From positions 32,402,726 to 32,466,725 of the forward strand of contig NC_092702.1 of the NCBI RefSeq assembly GCF_964275005.1: DNA of 64,000 nt, written 5' to 3'. Origin of the DNA: Diadema setosum (taxonomy: Eukaryota; Echinodermata; Echinoidea; Diadematoida; Diadematidae). Shown piece by piece: positions 1 through 10,747 of the stretch. The notes under the pieces are model-generated. The model was not told the DNA's origin, did not search any database, and saw nothing but the letters and a program-made list of their open reading frames with translations. Made by a program: the position numbers and the translations under genes. Each line of letters begins with the position of its first letter. Positions within the stretch are counted from its first letter, which is position 1.

Positions 1-173
1 CATAATATGCATACAGAATGGCCACAAATATGTCCTCATATGCATTGTAATAAAATTTGATTCAGATTGAATCGGTTTATCATTACTTGTTGCCAGCACC
101 ACGTAGATGGCATCTCGTAATTTTATGATTGCAAAGGATGCACCATAGTTCACCTGTGTCTTTGGCTTTGCAG

Positions 174-311
174 GAATCTTTTTGTGTCGCAGCTCCTCTT
201 TGTTTTCCCCTTGGACGCCCATGTACCGCGGACGTGTTCTTCCGTGACAGTATGATCACGCGTGAACACGACAGAAAATGCCTGTTTAAAGTCTACGGTG
301 CTCCGATATAG
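174..311 (+). CDS. Probable last coding exon of a gene extending left of the window
   Basis: A good acceptor (pyrimidine-rich stretch ending TTTGCAG at 167-173) is followed by 45 open codons and a TAG stop, entering in phase 0. The peptide begins ESFCVAAPLCF and ends KCLFKVYGAPI. It has four cysteines (two close together, one after GRP, one near the end), which could suit a secreted or extracellular protein. I do not recognise the family. The exon has balanced base composition, unlike the AT-rich sequence that follows. An AATAAA at 607-612 could be its poly(A) signal. The remaining exons would lie outside the window, so this could also be a chance open stretch. Confidence 0.42.
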   Translation, partial: ESFCVAAPLCFPLGRPCTADVFFRDSMITREHDRKCLFKVYGAPI

Positions 312-809
312 AGATTAATGTCTTGACGGCAGCTTTATTGATGTTAAGCAAATATCTTACAAAGTTTGATGCAAAAATATATGGTAACTCAAGGTTAAAA
401 ATGATAGAGGGGAGTAATGATATCAGATACATTTCCGAAACGTACAATTAAAGTATATATCAAGTAGACTTTACTCCAATAATTGAAGGTTGCATTCGGC
501 AGTAATTTGGGCGTAGTTTCCACGTGCAAAACCCTCATAGATTTACAACTGAAGTCAGTTGCACTGATTACCATCATTCTTTTCTATTTGAAGTAAAGTA
601 AAATGTAATAAACCTTAAAAAGAATGGAGAAGAGTGAAAAAATACTGTAGTAAGCTGAAAGAGACAGGCAAACTGTATTTTTATTGAAAGATTATCTGTA
701 GTATACCTAGGAGAGTAGACTAGCATTTCTTCGGGCTCTGCGACGTGTTTTGATTGACATCCGATGCTCAGCCAATAAAACTTCGAGAGTTGACGACTGA
801 CAACTGTCA

Positions 810-955
810 TGCCACACCCGGTTCCACGCCTCTATTCGGAGGTTTCTTACTAGACGTATTTTTAGTCAACTTGACTTCCACATCGTCGCGCCCTCTATTG
901 ACTGCCAATCACTGATTTAGGCTAAAAATACGTCGCCCGCTAGACTAGTGCTCAT
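810..955. repeat. Short inverted repeat, possible decayed fold-back element
   Basis: The word GACGTATTTTTAG at about 854-867 recurs inverted as CTAAAAATACGTC at about 922-935. CTAGAC/ACTAGT words lie close outside both arms. The arms are only about 14 bp, so this may be a remnant or chance. Confidence 0.25.
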
Positions 956-1130
956 CGTGCGTTCAGCCGATGTACAGTGCCGATGGAATGTTCGTTGTTC
1001 GATACGTTGACTTTCTGTGCAATTTCGCACGAACAGAAAGAACGGAACAGGTGGTTAAAGCAAAGAGGTAGGCCCGCTAGGCTAGTAGGCTACCTTCTTG
1101 GTTAGCGAGTCTGAAGGGGGTCATCCCGCA

Positions 1131-1337
1131 AGACCGACACTGAGTCATCGCGCCTACAGCCCACGAATTCGACACTAGGCAAATAAAGCCCACGAGACCG
1201 ACACTAGGTAAAGACAGCCCACGAGTTCGACGGGTAGGGTTCCTACAACACGGGGTTTTATGTGTCGGTCTCGTGGACCTTGTTTGCTCAGTGTCGAACT
1301 CATGGGCTGTATGACTCATGGGTGTCGGTCTCGTGAC
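1131..1337. repeat. Inverted array of CCCACGAG..CGACAC units
   Basis: Four plus-oriented units end near 1140, 1175, 1204 and 1233 (form: GCCCACGAGxxCGACAC). They face three minus-oriented units near 1262, 1290 and 1322 (form: GTGTCGxxCTCxTGGGC). Two variants, with ACC or TTC in the centre, alternate. Spacing is about 29-35 bp. This resembles subterminal repeats of a nonautonomous DNA transposon, but no clean terminal repeats or target duplication were found. Confidence 0.6.
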
Positions 1338-1445
1338 GTGCACCCGTCCGAAGCTGGCAGCATCATATTCACCCTCTGAGAAAATAGACCTGCATATGGC
1401 TTCTCTCATTATTCCCTTATTTTAACCTTTTTACAGTCATGGCAT

Positions 1446-1484
1446 GGATGATGATGATAATGATAATAATAATAATAATAATGA

Positions 1485-1525
<41 letters not shown>

Positions 1526-1555
1526 ATAATAATAATAGTAATAATAATAATGATA
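1446..1555 (+). repeat. Compound trinucleotide microsatellite (GAT/AAT/ACT)
   Basis: A run of GAT and AAT triplets passes into about fourteen ACT triplets and back into AAT. Open frames across it are repeat translation only. Confidence 0.95.
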
Positions 1556-1671
1556 AAGGCAAATGCGGGGATACCTTTAGAACCTTATGCATTTGCGTTG
1601 CACCACGATAGGGAGGGGTCTTCTTAAGACCTTTTCACTATTGGTCTGCGACGAGCTTGCAACTGGCTGCA

Positions 1672-1702
1672 ACTTTTTTTTTTTTTGTGGGGGGGGGGGG
1701 GG
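1672..1702 (+). repeat. Poly(T)-poly(G) junction
   Basis: About fifteen T pass through GT into about fourteen G. It is one of nine such TnGn or CnAn junctions in the window. Confidence 0.9.
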
Positions 1703-1738
1703 CTCACTTGTGGTTGAGGGTTTTTTCATGCTCCACAC

Positions 1739-2098
1739 CACTCGCAAGAACACTCGCATGAACACTAGCATCAGTCTAATTCCATCGCACGAGCGATCGC
1801 ATGGTCCCACGTCCACTCGCACGACCATGCGATCGGTCGTGCAACTATTGTGATTGGCGTCAAGCCACTCGCAATCACTCGTGCAACACCCACATGTGCA
1901 CGTACGACCACTCGCTCGAGTACATACGAGCATATATGCGACTTACTCGTGCAACGGCCTCTCCCGATCGCTTTAGTTGTTCCACAGCTGTTGCGTTTGT
2001 GAATGTCTTTCTGTGACCTGATTATACCGATGGCGCTTGAGGTCTGTTGCAGCCTGTCGTGCGACCAAAATCAAAGGTCGCAAACGGTCGCTGACCAT
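1739..2098. repeat. Segment of iterated ACTCGCA / ACTCGTGCAAC / GGTCG words
   Basis: ACTCGCA occurs at 1741, 1752, 1815 and 1867. CACTCGTGCAAC-like words occur near 1876 and 1947, and GGTCGTGCAAC near 1836. Further GGTCGC and CGACC words follow at 2060-2095. The segment is far richer in CpG than its surroundings. It is probably part of a degenerate DNA transposon, but its ends are not defined. Confidence 0.4.
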
Positions 2099-2400
2099 TA
2101 TTGTGAAAAGGGCTTTTTATTATGCAGACTCCACGAGATGAACCACGATCAGGAACAATATAGCAGGTGCGGATAGGGTTTTCGTGTTTGTAATGACTTT
2201 GTTCCAAACGTTGATTACTGTGTGTGAGAGAAAATTGATACATGTATAAGAGTCTCGCACAGCCAAATTATTCCACCCTCTCCCAGTTTAGCGCGACGAC
2301 AACAACAAAAATAATAGAAAGATAGAATGAGGGATGTACAGTCCAGCGAGCTATCCATCTGGGTAGGTGATACCAACACACTGCCCGCGCACACACTCAT

Positions 2401-2459
2401 AGTGTGTGTGTTGTGTGTGAGTGGGTGTGGGTGTGTGTGAGGGGCGGGGGGGGGGGTAG
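2401..2459 (+). repeat. GT microsatellite with G-run
   Basis: Imperfect (GT)n with GGGT interruptions, ending in a G tract. Confidence 0.85.
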
Positions 2460-2839
2460 GGAGAGATGTGGATTAAGAGAAAGAACTTGTAGGAGTTCTG
2501 ATTGGGGACCTCTCGAAACCGGCTCCACGTGCTGGTAATTGCGGGCTGGATGACCGAGAATCCTCGTAATTATCATATGGCTTCCAAGGAGAGCCACAGA
2601 AATCGTCGTCTGTTGTAATTTGGACAAGAAAGAAAGAAAAATGAAGGAAAAAACGAGAAGACAATGAACATATTTCGAGCAAATGCAGTGCGTTGACTAT
2701 ACTGTCACCTTCAACAGCTGCATAAATAAAAAAAATAAAAAAAAACATAATATATACACACGCACACACACAAAAAAATAAGTCAAAGACCTTTGCTAGA
2801 AAGAACATTACCCCCTTTCTGAAGAGTTTCTTTTTTTTT

Positions 2840-3110
2840 TTAGTTTGAGTTTGAGTTTATTAATGTAACCACGGTAAAAAGCTTGCTGTCAGCTAAAAGC
2901 TGTTTTTCAGCAAGGCCGTGAAATGATAACAAAACATAGAAATCATACAATGAAGAGAATGCAAATAACCATAAACATTACAAACGAACGCAAAAAAAGA
3001 AAAGAAAAGTGAAAAAGTCACAAAGTATGCAAAGTGTAACATAAAATGAACACAAAAAATACAATGAACACAAAAAATCCAAAGTTTCATCTTTTATTCG
3101 TTGAGTAGTT
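2840..3110 (-). mobile_element. Possible non-LTR (LINE/SINE-type) 3' end fragment, minus strand
   Basis: Read on the minus strand, this stretch ends in TTAATAAACTCAAACTCAAAC followed by A-rich sequence, a short-word tail like those of non-LTR retrotransposons. It is AT-rich and contains no coding match that I can support. The assignment rests on tail form only. Confidence 0.3.
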
Positions 3111-3507
3111 TACAATAATTTTGACTGTTGACATCATACTTACATACAATGTTACTTTTCATCATGCTTCCAACAATAATCATGATGGATTTTTTCCCTT
3201 CTAGAGCTTGCTTTTCAAGTCGGCTACTAGTATATACCCCAGTATACTGAATAGTCAATATTATCAACCACACTCTACAAACTGGTCTATTTTCCAAATT
3301 CAGCACGTCTGTTTACGTATCTGCAAGCTACAGGACAGTAGAAGAACGCAGATAAACAAACCAACTTGAAAAATGTTTTCAAAAACATTTCCCTTGCTCA
3401 CTCCTGACACCCCTAAAAAGAATTACCCCCAAAATTTTACCTTTAAACGCGCACACTAAAAACAACGCAAACACTCCCCAACGCCCAGACACTTCCACGC
3501 AATCGCG

Positions 3508-3886
3508 TTAAAGGAATGATAGTTTTGGTTGAGATGGGGCTTCAGGTTTCCAACATTTTCTGTGAGATAATGAAAAACCTCTTATGAAATATTGAAGAGC
3601 ATGCAGTGTTAAGAGGAATTCAAAGTTTATTAGATGAAAATTGGTTTTGAAATGGCTTAAATATAAAAATCAAACAAAGAGGTCCTAATAAAAGGTGGGG
3701 CCCATCTTTTATTAGAACCACCATGTTTTAGTTTATATTTGGATATCTCAGCCATTTCGAAAGCAATAATCATTTTCATCAAATAAGTTTTGAATTCCTC
3801 TCAGAATTCTATTCTCATTTAATATTTCAGAAAAGGTTTTTAAAATCTGAATTCCCGTCTCATCCAAAACTATACCATCCCTTTAA
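3508..3886. mobile_element. TTAA-flanked fold-back MITE
   Basis: TTAA at 3508-3511 and 3883-3886 flank inverted ends. The left end reads AAGGAATGATAGTTTTGG; the right end, inverted, reads AAGGGATGGTATAGTTTTGG. The similarity continues inward so that almost the whole element is one long imperfect palindrome, with its turn near 3700 (AAAAG..CTTTT around GGGGCCC). TTAA duplication is typical of piggyBac and Kolobok transposons. No transposase is present, so it is nonautonomous. Confidence 0.8.
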
Positions 3887-4419
3887 ACAGTATGATGAAT
3901 AGATAGGAGTTTGTCACGCGAGTGGTTATTCAAAACTCTACGTGCCATCTTTTCTCTTCTTTATCATCGTCTTGTTCTTTATTGCGTTGCAAGAAGTTGC
4001 CTTTATTCACTTTGGTACTAGGCTGACATGAAAACTGTCCCTGCGGGTGGCCACTTTAGTCATCCCAGCAGCAGTACAACTAAAACTCTCAACATTCAGC
4101 TATATCTGTCATACCTCGTCCGAGTTGCTTGTTAAACAACAAAAAATAACATAACACTGTATCCCTCCCCCTCCTGTCTTCCTTGTCGTTGATATATCGA
4201 GACTGCTCAGTCTAGGTATTGTTACTGTCTATTTTACGTTCATTTGTCTGCGTCCCCTTGATTTCTTTTCTCCCCCTTGACATGCTTAAACACTTACAAA
4301 GTCTAATGAATTTGTTGAGACGCACCCACTTGAGTGCCAGATTCGTTACCCTCTTAGTCGGTCTAAGGGAGCTGCTAGAATACAATGCCGCCATCCTGTG
4401 CGGTACGTAATCCACTCAC

Positions 4420-4580
4420 GGCACGCCACGCGACGACCATTGTCGGTCGCTCGTCCATGTCGCGCGACCAGGCGGGGAGGTGAGAGCGCACTTGGGTTGG
4501 GGCCGCCCCCCGACGAGGACGAACAATGAGCGAAGATTGACTGTCAAAACAAATTCGCGCGATGTCATTCATCCGTTTGC
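4420..4580. other. CpG-rich islet without a convincing gene
   Basis: The stretch is markedly GC- and CpG-rich, with words such as CGCGCGACCAGG and CACGCCACGCGACG. Short open frames on both strands lack convincing splice sites. It could be a repeat fragment or a regulatory islet. Confidence 0.3.
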
Positions 4581-5071
4581 TTGCAACAACAACAACAATG
4601 TTTATATATGTATATTTTTTTTTTCAATATCCGGCTTAATCAGGGCTTATCCCAAGCGATTATCAGGCCTTATCGGATCCAGATTGTCGTTCACTCTATT
4701 TAAGGACGTCTTAAAACTTAAAAAGAAGGCGGTCTTCCTCTTCACCATACACGTTTGGTCTAGAATGCCACCTCTACCCGCTGGCGGAATTCTGTTAGAC
4801 CATAAATATGAAGCATTATACCTTGTAGATATGCTTCTATTCGTTTATTACCCTTCCCCCTAAAAAAAGAAGAAGACTTAACATATTTCTACCCTTCGCA
4901 CATCTCTTGGGTATACATGTATACGGTAATCCCTGTTTACGAGCACTGGTAGAATATTTTGGATCAAACATGTATTATCCTCTAGTGATTGGTTGAAAGA
5001 GCTTCACGTGATTAAAGGTATTTTCAGCTATGTCTCAAACTTAGCTTGCATATTTGACACTCCATAAAGTA

Positions 5072-5645
5072 GTATTTGCAAAATGACGTCACTTCTATGA
5101 CGACATTGTTGCAAATAGCCTGCTGAGTTGAAAGTTTGAAAGTTTATTTTACTCAACAACCCATACTCTGGGTATCGAAGTCCAATGTAAAAAACATTTA
5201 TCACATTATCGATTTAATAATGCAGAGTTGCAAATAACTTTTTAAATATACAAAACAACTATAACAAAGTAAAACGGGTAAGAGTGAAATACGATAGATG
5301 AAAAGAAAAAAAAAGAAAATATACAGAAATATACAATATTATGCATGATATATGGTAAAAAAAGACCAAAGGGAAGTGAATATAGTAGTATACTACAGCT
5401 ATATTTGCAAAATGATGTCACAAAGCAATTCTGAAATTGCGTACTACGCCGTACTGTCACTCTGTAAAATGCAACAATTTCTAAAAGACGATTGTGACGC
5501 CACAAAGCAATTCTGACATTGCGCACCGCTCATATTGTTACTCTGTGAAATGTATCAATTTCTAACAAAACAATTTTGACGTCATAAAAAACAATTCTGA
5601 AATTGCGCATTGCTTCACACCGTCGCTCTTGTCAAATGTAACTTT
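5072..5645. repeat. Tandem repeat of about 83 bp, interrupted by an insert
   Basis: Three units from about 5410 share the word CAATTCTGxxATTGCG at 5426, 5508 and 5592 (spacing 82 and 84 bp). Each follows a TGATGTCA/TGACGCCA/TGACGTCA word. A related unit with GCAAAATGACGTCAC sits at 5078-5095, about 320 bp upstream. The stretch between, about 5140-5390, looks like an inserted AT-rich repeat. Confidence 0.65.
5140..5330 (-). mobile_element. Possible LINE/SINE 3' end inserted in the 83-bp array
   Basis: On the minus strand the segment ends in AAAATAAACTTTCAAACTTTC, a short iterated tail after an AATAAA, as seen at non-LTR element 3' ends. It separates two parts of a tandem array that share the GCAAAATGAxGTCAC word. 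Family not determined. Confidence 0.35.
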
Positions 5646-7491
5646 TTTAAAACAAATATTTTTATATAATATTCACTTCGTGTTTCGCATTGTTGATAGT
5701 ATATTCATTTATTTCGTGTTTGGAAAAAAGAAACGAATTATTTTCGTCGAAAGTTTCACATCGCATTATTTTTATACACTTTGATAAACTTTTCAATAAC
5801 AACGTAGATAAAATATGAAACACATATGGATTCTGGAAAATTCTCCGCCAAACTTGCCCCATACCAATTAAGGCAGGACGGAAACATCACCACAAACAAC
5901 AGCAAAAATATCCACATCAGTCACCATGGGTACGATTCCACGCTTTAAACAATCACACACAAACGCAAAACACACACACACACAAAAACACACAAATCAG
6001 CACAAATGGTGTTCATATCTGTTACATCAAACACAACACATTGTTTGAACTTCCATTAAAATGCAAGCTAGTGGTCTGTCTATCCCTTTATCGAAAAAAA
6101 AAATAAAAACAATTTTTGATGCTGCATTTCATGCCAGCATGCAACCTCGCCCTGATGGGAGATTTATTAATAAGACATACAGGACAAGATTCCCCCAAAT
6201 CAGGTAGAACTTCAAACGGGTTGATATCATGCGAAAATATTCTATTTAGCATCAATATAACGTAAGACTGAGACTGCAGAACAATTCATGTGCTTGCCAC
6301 GTGTGATCTCGACTCGTCATATGATGGCAAAATGTCCGTCAGGATCAATTGACTTGTCATCGTGTGTCTCTTGGTCATTTCCTAGCTTGAAGTGACCAGC
6401 TGCTGTAGGAAGTGAAACTGCGCTTCAAACTTTCCTCCCTCCATACATTTTGGTGTATTGTTCGCATTTAAATAATCCGATTGCCACACGGGATTAGATG
6501 GAGGGTCGACCCCCACCCGTTGACTTTGGCCCCTAATCTCCCCTCCACTTCGCGGTGGATCAGCGAAGGAACATGGTCTAGAGTTTTAACAACCGTCTCT
6601 TTGACTTCTCTTTCATTTTTTGAAAGACGGAGGGAAATTGGCAGAGGCAAAACATTGCGGACTGATCAGGCTTTTAAGAAATGGACGGCTTTATTCGCAC
6701 TAACTGGGTTGTCTGAGCGTCGTGTCATTTGCGCCATTCAGAAGAGCGACATTCTTCAATTCTTGTCAGTAGATTTTAGACAACGGGGGCGAAAACACTC
6801 AGTAGGATATCTGACAAAACCGCATGGACGTTATACACCTGTCATTTGTGCCTGAAACGTTCTGTAAGAGTAAGCTCGCTTAAGAACCCACTTGACAACA
6901 ATATCTCCTGTCTGATTTTGACATTTTTAGTTCTTTAACCCCAGCAGTCATAGACAATGTTAGAGACCAATTGACTGTATATGAGATCAAGGAAATACCA
7001 ACAGAAGCTTATAATATTTCCTTTAGTTTTATCAGAAAAGCCCAGTAATAATCATTTCCACTCTATTTTTATTCCATATGGAAGAAAATGGAAGAGCATA
7101 ATTATCCACAGGTAAAATGAGGGACAGATTTAAGAGCAATTTATCAAAAAAAGGAGGGGGAAATGAGTAAATCTTCTTTCTGTGGTAAGGTAACACATCA
7201 GTTAAGGTAACGAAAGCTTGCAGCAAATAGTGGTCTATGTTACAACCCATTTCTTCTCTTGCCAGAATTATAATTATATACATTGAAATTGCAGTAAATC
7301 GACTTGAAGTGATCAGCTCGCACCGGCAAAGGGAAGAGAGCTTCTTACATGATGCGATTGTGTGTCAATATTATTGGCCAAAATGTTCTTTAATTTCATC
7401 CAAAAATTTCATCCTCAAGGGGAAAAAGAGTGAAAAAGAAGCTTACATGAGCATTATCCACTGTTTGCTTCCTAGTTAACATTATTCAAGG

Positions 7492-8039
7492 TTAAAGGTA
7501 GGGGATACCTTTTACAGACCTCCCAAAATGCAGCAAAAAAATTAAATATGAACCTCAGGGGACTTGTTTAGGCCACTGCTGAGAAATTTGGAAGTCAACA
7601 GTTATCTACAATTTGAATAATGCACAAAACTCAACTACTCAGTAGTTCTGTGTGTCAGCCACACTTAAGCCTTTTTGTTGCAGTCTTCTGTATTTTTTTT
7701 ATTATCTATAAACACAAATCTAAAAGTATAAGAGCTGATGTAATAGCATAATAGAGTGTGTGGCAAGTGTGTATATAGAAATGTTTGTAAGTTTTGATGA
7801 ACTTTCTTCACAAAATATACATGATGGACACACATGCAGTGCATGGGTCTGCAAAGGTAGCCTAGCAATGTACTGGAATTTACGGTGAGCCCCGAAAAAA
7901 AATCAATTCAAAATCTAACGGTCAATAAAAATGTACTAAATGTTACCTTCCACTATCAGTACTTTTACTCTCTTCAACATACCACTGTATTTATACTACT
8001 CTTCATTTAAGGCATGCAAATGCGATTCCCTACCTTTAA
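7492..8039. mobile_element. TTAA-flanked MITE, 548 bp
   Basis: TTAA at 7492-7495 and 8036-8039 flank inverted ends. The left end reads AAGGTAGGGGATACC; the right end, inverted, reads AAGGTAGGGAATCGC. The interior is AT-rich and noncoding. The ends resemble, but are not the same as, those of the element at 3508-3886, so these are probably two families of one TTAA-targeting superfamily. Confidence 0.7.
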
Positions 8040-8796
8040 GTGTTTCCCTCGGTCATCAGTATCACCACTTCAGGATTCCACATCGGTTTTGCTACATGTC
8101 ACCAAAGTGAAAATATACCGTTTTATTAGCCTTAATGATAGTGCTCATGTCTATCAAGTGTGTATGAGACTATGACAAGTTTTGCGCCTCTATGCCTCGA
8201 GTATTACGTGGATAGACGTACCAAAAGAAAAAGTGGCACTTCACATTTGCTTCAACAAGCTAGTAAACTAATCCCATCAGCTATAAAAAAAAACAAAAAA
8301 AAAAAAAAAAACAAAAAAAAAACACCACGGTCGTGTAAGGCTATACAATGTATCTCCTACAAAGTCAGAACCAAACGTTGAAACTTTTTATTTGTTTGTT
8401 TGTTCTTGTTCAAACTTCTGTGAAATTACGCCACTAGGATCTGCTCGCGACCTGACGAGATACACCTCCAATAGTCCCTAACCTCTACCCTGCTTCTCTC
8501 TTTTCTGTCCACTTTTGCTCTCTCTCTCCCTGTCTGCACACCCCTCGCCCTCATTTTCTACATATTTAATCTCTCTTTCTCTTTCTATCTATCGCCATTT
8601 CTTCTCACCGTTAATCATCACTTAGTTCTGTTGCTCATTACGAGATCATTAATCATCAAATAAGAAGAGTAGGTGGCACAAATCAACTTCTTTTTCCTTT
8701 AGTCAAGTTCTCTGACTACTCATGCGTATGATCGAAAGAGATCAGCCACGTACTATCGGGTGACACACGCAAATTTCTTCGTTCGCGTGCCAGTTC

Positions 8797-8910
8797 TGAC
8801 GTCACGGTCACTCCTCAGCCAATGAAACGATGAGCTGTTCTTTTCATCGTTGTTTTTATTAGAATTTATGATGTTCTGACGAATAAAAGACAAGGAAGAG
8901 CACTAGGCAA
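8797..8910 (+). promoter_or_regulatory. Candidate promoter of the glass-like gene
   Basis: A perfect CRE palindrome TGACGTCA (8797-8804) is followed 15 bp on by a CCAAT box (8819-8823) and, about 60 bp further, by a TATA-like AATAAAAG (8882-8889). The order and spacing match a classical RNA polymerase II promoter. It would start transcription near 8910 and feed the good donor at 9121. No transcript evidence is available, so this is inference from motif order. Confidence 0.35.
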
Positions 8911-9120
8911 AGAAGGAGTGTGTTCGAGTTTCGCCGTATCTTATAATGACAGTCGTATGTGGATAGAGTTGACTGTGTGGATTCGGAGAGAGTCAACTCG
9001 GACAACTCAAACCCTGGACTTACGCGTGGACTGTCACTGTTGACGAAGTGAAATTTAAACGCATCTTTTGAAAACAACAAGGTCTCTTCACTTTGTGCAT
9101 CTCATTCGACATAGACGAAG
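8911..9120 (+). other. Putative 5' noncoding exon of the glass-like gene
   Basis: The stretch ends in GACGAAG followed by GTGAGA at 9121, a near-ideal donor. It contains no long open frame. An acceptor TTTCTAG lies at 10196-10202, immediately before the ATG of the first coding exon. In that exon's reading frame those last three intron bases read TAG, so translation cannot extend upstream without splicing. Confidence 0.3.
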
Positions 9121-9559
9121 GTGAGATTAATCTCCATGTTATTTGATATACACTATGTACGCATGTTTATCACGCTCGTTTTCTTTGTATTAATAGCGTA
9201 CATATTTACTATTGTTGCAAGACGATATAAGCAAACAAAAGAATAAAAAAGTGCAACGGACAAAGGAAACAGATTAATTGAAATAAGTCAAAGAGAAAAG
9301 AAATACTCGATTCTTTTTATCATCACGAGTTCTGGAGCAGGTTAAAAGAAAAAAAGACAGTGGCAGAGCAGACAGCAGTGGTGTTAAAAGAAATAACTGT
9401 GGATAATACCAATTTCTTTTTCCCACACCTCCGGGTTTCATCGGTCGACAAGAAAAAAAAAGGCTTAAAGCACAATTTTCTGGTGCCACTAGAATCGAAA
9501 ATAAAGAAATTAAAGTGGAGGCGCGCACGCTCCCGTTCATTTTTTCTCAGTATTTCTTT

Positions 9560-9600
9560 TATTTTAGCGCCCCTGCCCACTGGATCCGCCACTGAAATCT
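9560..9600. repeat. Possible transposon terminus (GGATCCGCC word)
   Basis: The phrase CCCACTGGATCCGCCACTG resembles termini of repeats common in marine invertebrate genomes. No partner end was identified here. Confidence 0.2.
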
Positions 9601-10202
9601 AAATTACACATGTGATTCAATGGAAATTTTACTAGAAGCAGTCGAATCAGCCGTTGTCTAAAAGTGCGTCTCGTAGCAGCAGAAGCAATGTATGTTGGCA
9701 TCTATACGTTTTTTAAACAGATGTTTTGCTATATCATCCACGTCCTTATTATCTTCATCAGCCTGATATTAGTTTCATAATATCATTTTGGCCAGCAAAA
9801 AGTTCGAGATTCAAGCTTAATCAAAACATTTTGTATAGTTTAGATGATGCTACAGTGATTTTTTTTTTCTAGCCGCATTAAACAAAGATAACTGGTACTA
9901 AATGTGTCATTGGTATCAAATTCTTGATGACATTATGTGTCGTATTATCCTGTCTTGTTATTTCGTCAGCAAAACCAATAAATTAATTAAAAAAAATAAA
10001 TACATGAATTAACCCTCGGCTCAGCTATCACGAATAACAGGGAAAATGATCGGTTCGACGCAAAATCATTTAAATCTTTGCCGGACTTAATGAACACTTG
10101 TAGTTGTAAAACATTTCGTATGTTTGCAATTCTGCATTAATACTATCTATTTCTGACAACAATTTCCGTAACTTTGCCACTTTTGGGGGGCCTGATTTCT
10201 AG

Positions 10203-10747
10203 ATGGGCGAGAGCGAAACAGCCATTGTCCACCCACTTCCGAGCGTTCCCTTTAACGAACACTACCAGCCGCCGCCCATGGGCAATGGCTACCTGTACCA
10301 TTTTAGCGACTTCGGCCCCATGCCGCCGACCTACTTCGATGTCACCAACTCATCGAACGACAAGCACGCGTCTTCACCGTCCCACTCGGCATCGCCCCCT
10401 AGCTCCTACCAGCAGTTGTCGTCCCCCGAGTTCCCCGAGCTCCGCACAGTAGCGAACCAGTGGGAAAGTTCTCCAAGCCCTAGCAGGCCCGGCGCGTTCC
10501 AACAACAGAAGACATGTCCGCTGGAGCCGTGGGGGTCCGCTACATCGACGCCAGATCTTTGCCGGTCGTTAAGCCTGAGCATGCCAAGCACTGGTCTCAG
10601 TCTCTACGGCAGCTGTGACCGCTTCAGTTCATATTTGAACATGTCATCTGACTCCCTGGGGTCCATAAAGCTTGGCAGTTGTGGAGAAATACCGTCAGAT
10701 TTCGACTCCGTTCGGTCCAGTACCGGCACGCTGGACAGGGGATATGG
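10203..10747 (+). CDS. glass: glass coding exon 1 (N-terminal Ser/Pro-rich region)
   Basis: It opens with ATGGGCGAG directly after a TTTCTAG acceptor-like sequence and ends at a GG/GTAAGTG donor in phase 2. It encodes residues 1-181. The exon is clearly richer in GC than its flanks, and third codon positions favour C and G. Confidence 0.85.

Larger units (their letters stand above)
312..8796. other. Intergenic region, repeat-rich
   Basis: Apart from the repeats listed separately, I see no supported gene here. Open frames of 60-127 codons (for example 4480-4863 and 6481-6855) lack splice context, domain signatures or coding-like composition. The base composition is AT-rich with scattered A or T runs. 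Confidence 0.5.

Noticed and set aside
1131-1337. CRISPR-like array
   Set aside because: The units are in inverted orientation with short, related spacers in an animal genome. This is not a CRISPR array.
6481-6855. 124-codon plus-strand open frame
   Set aside because: No splice context, domain or conserved-looking motif, and the opposite strand is also open. Chance is likely.
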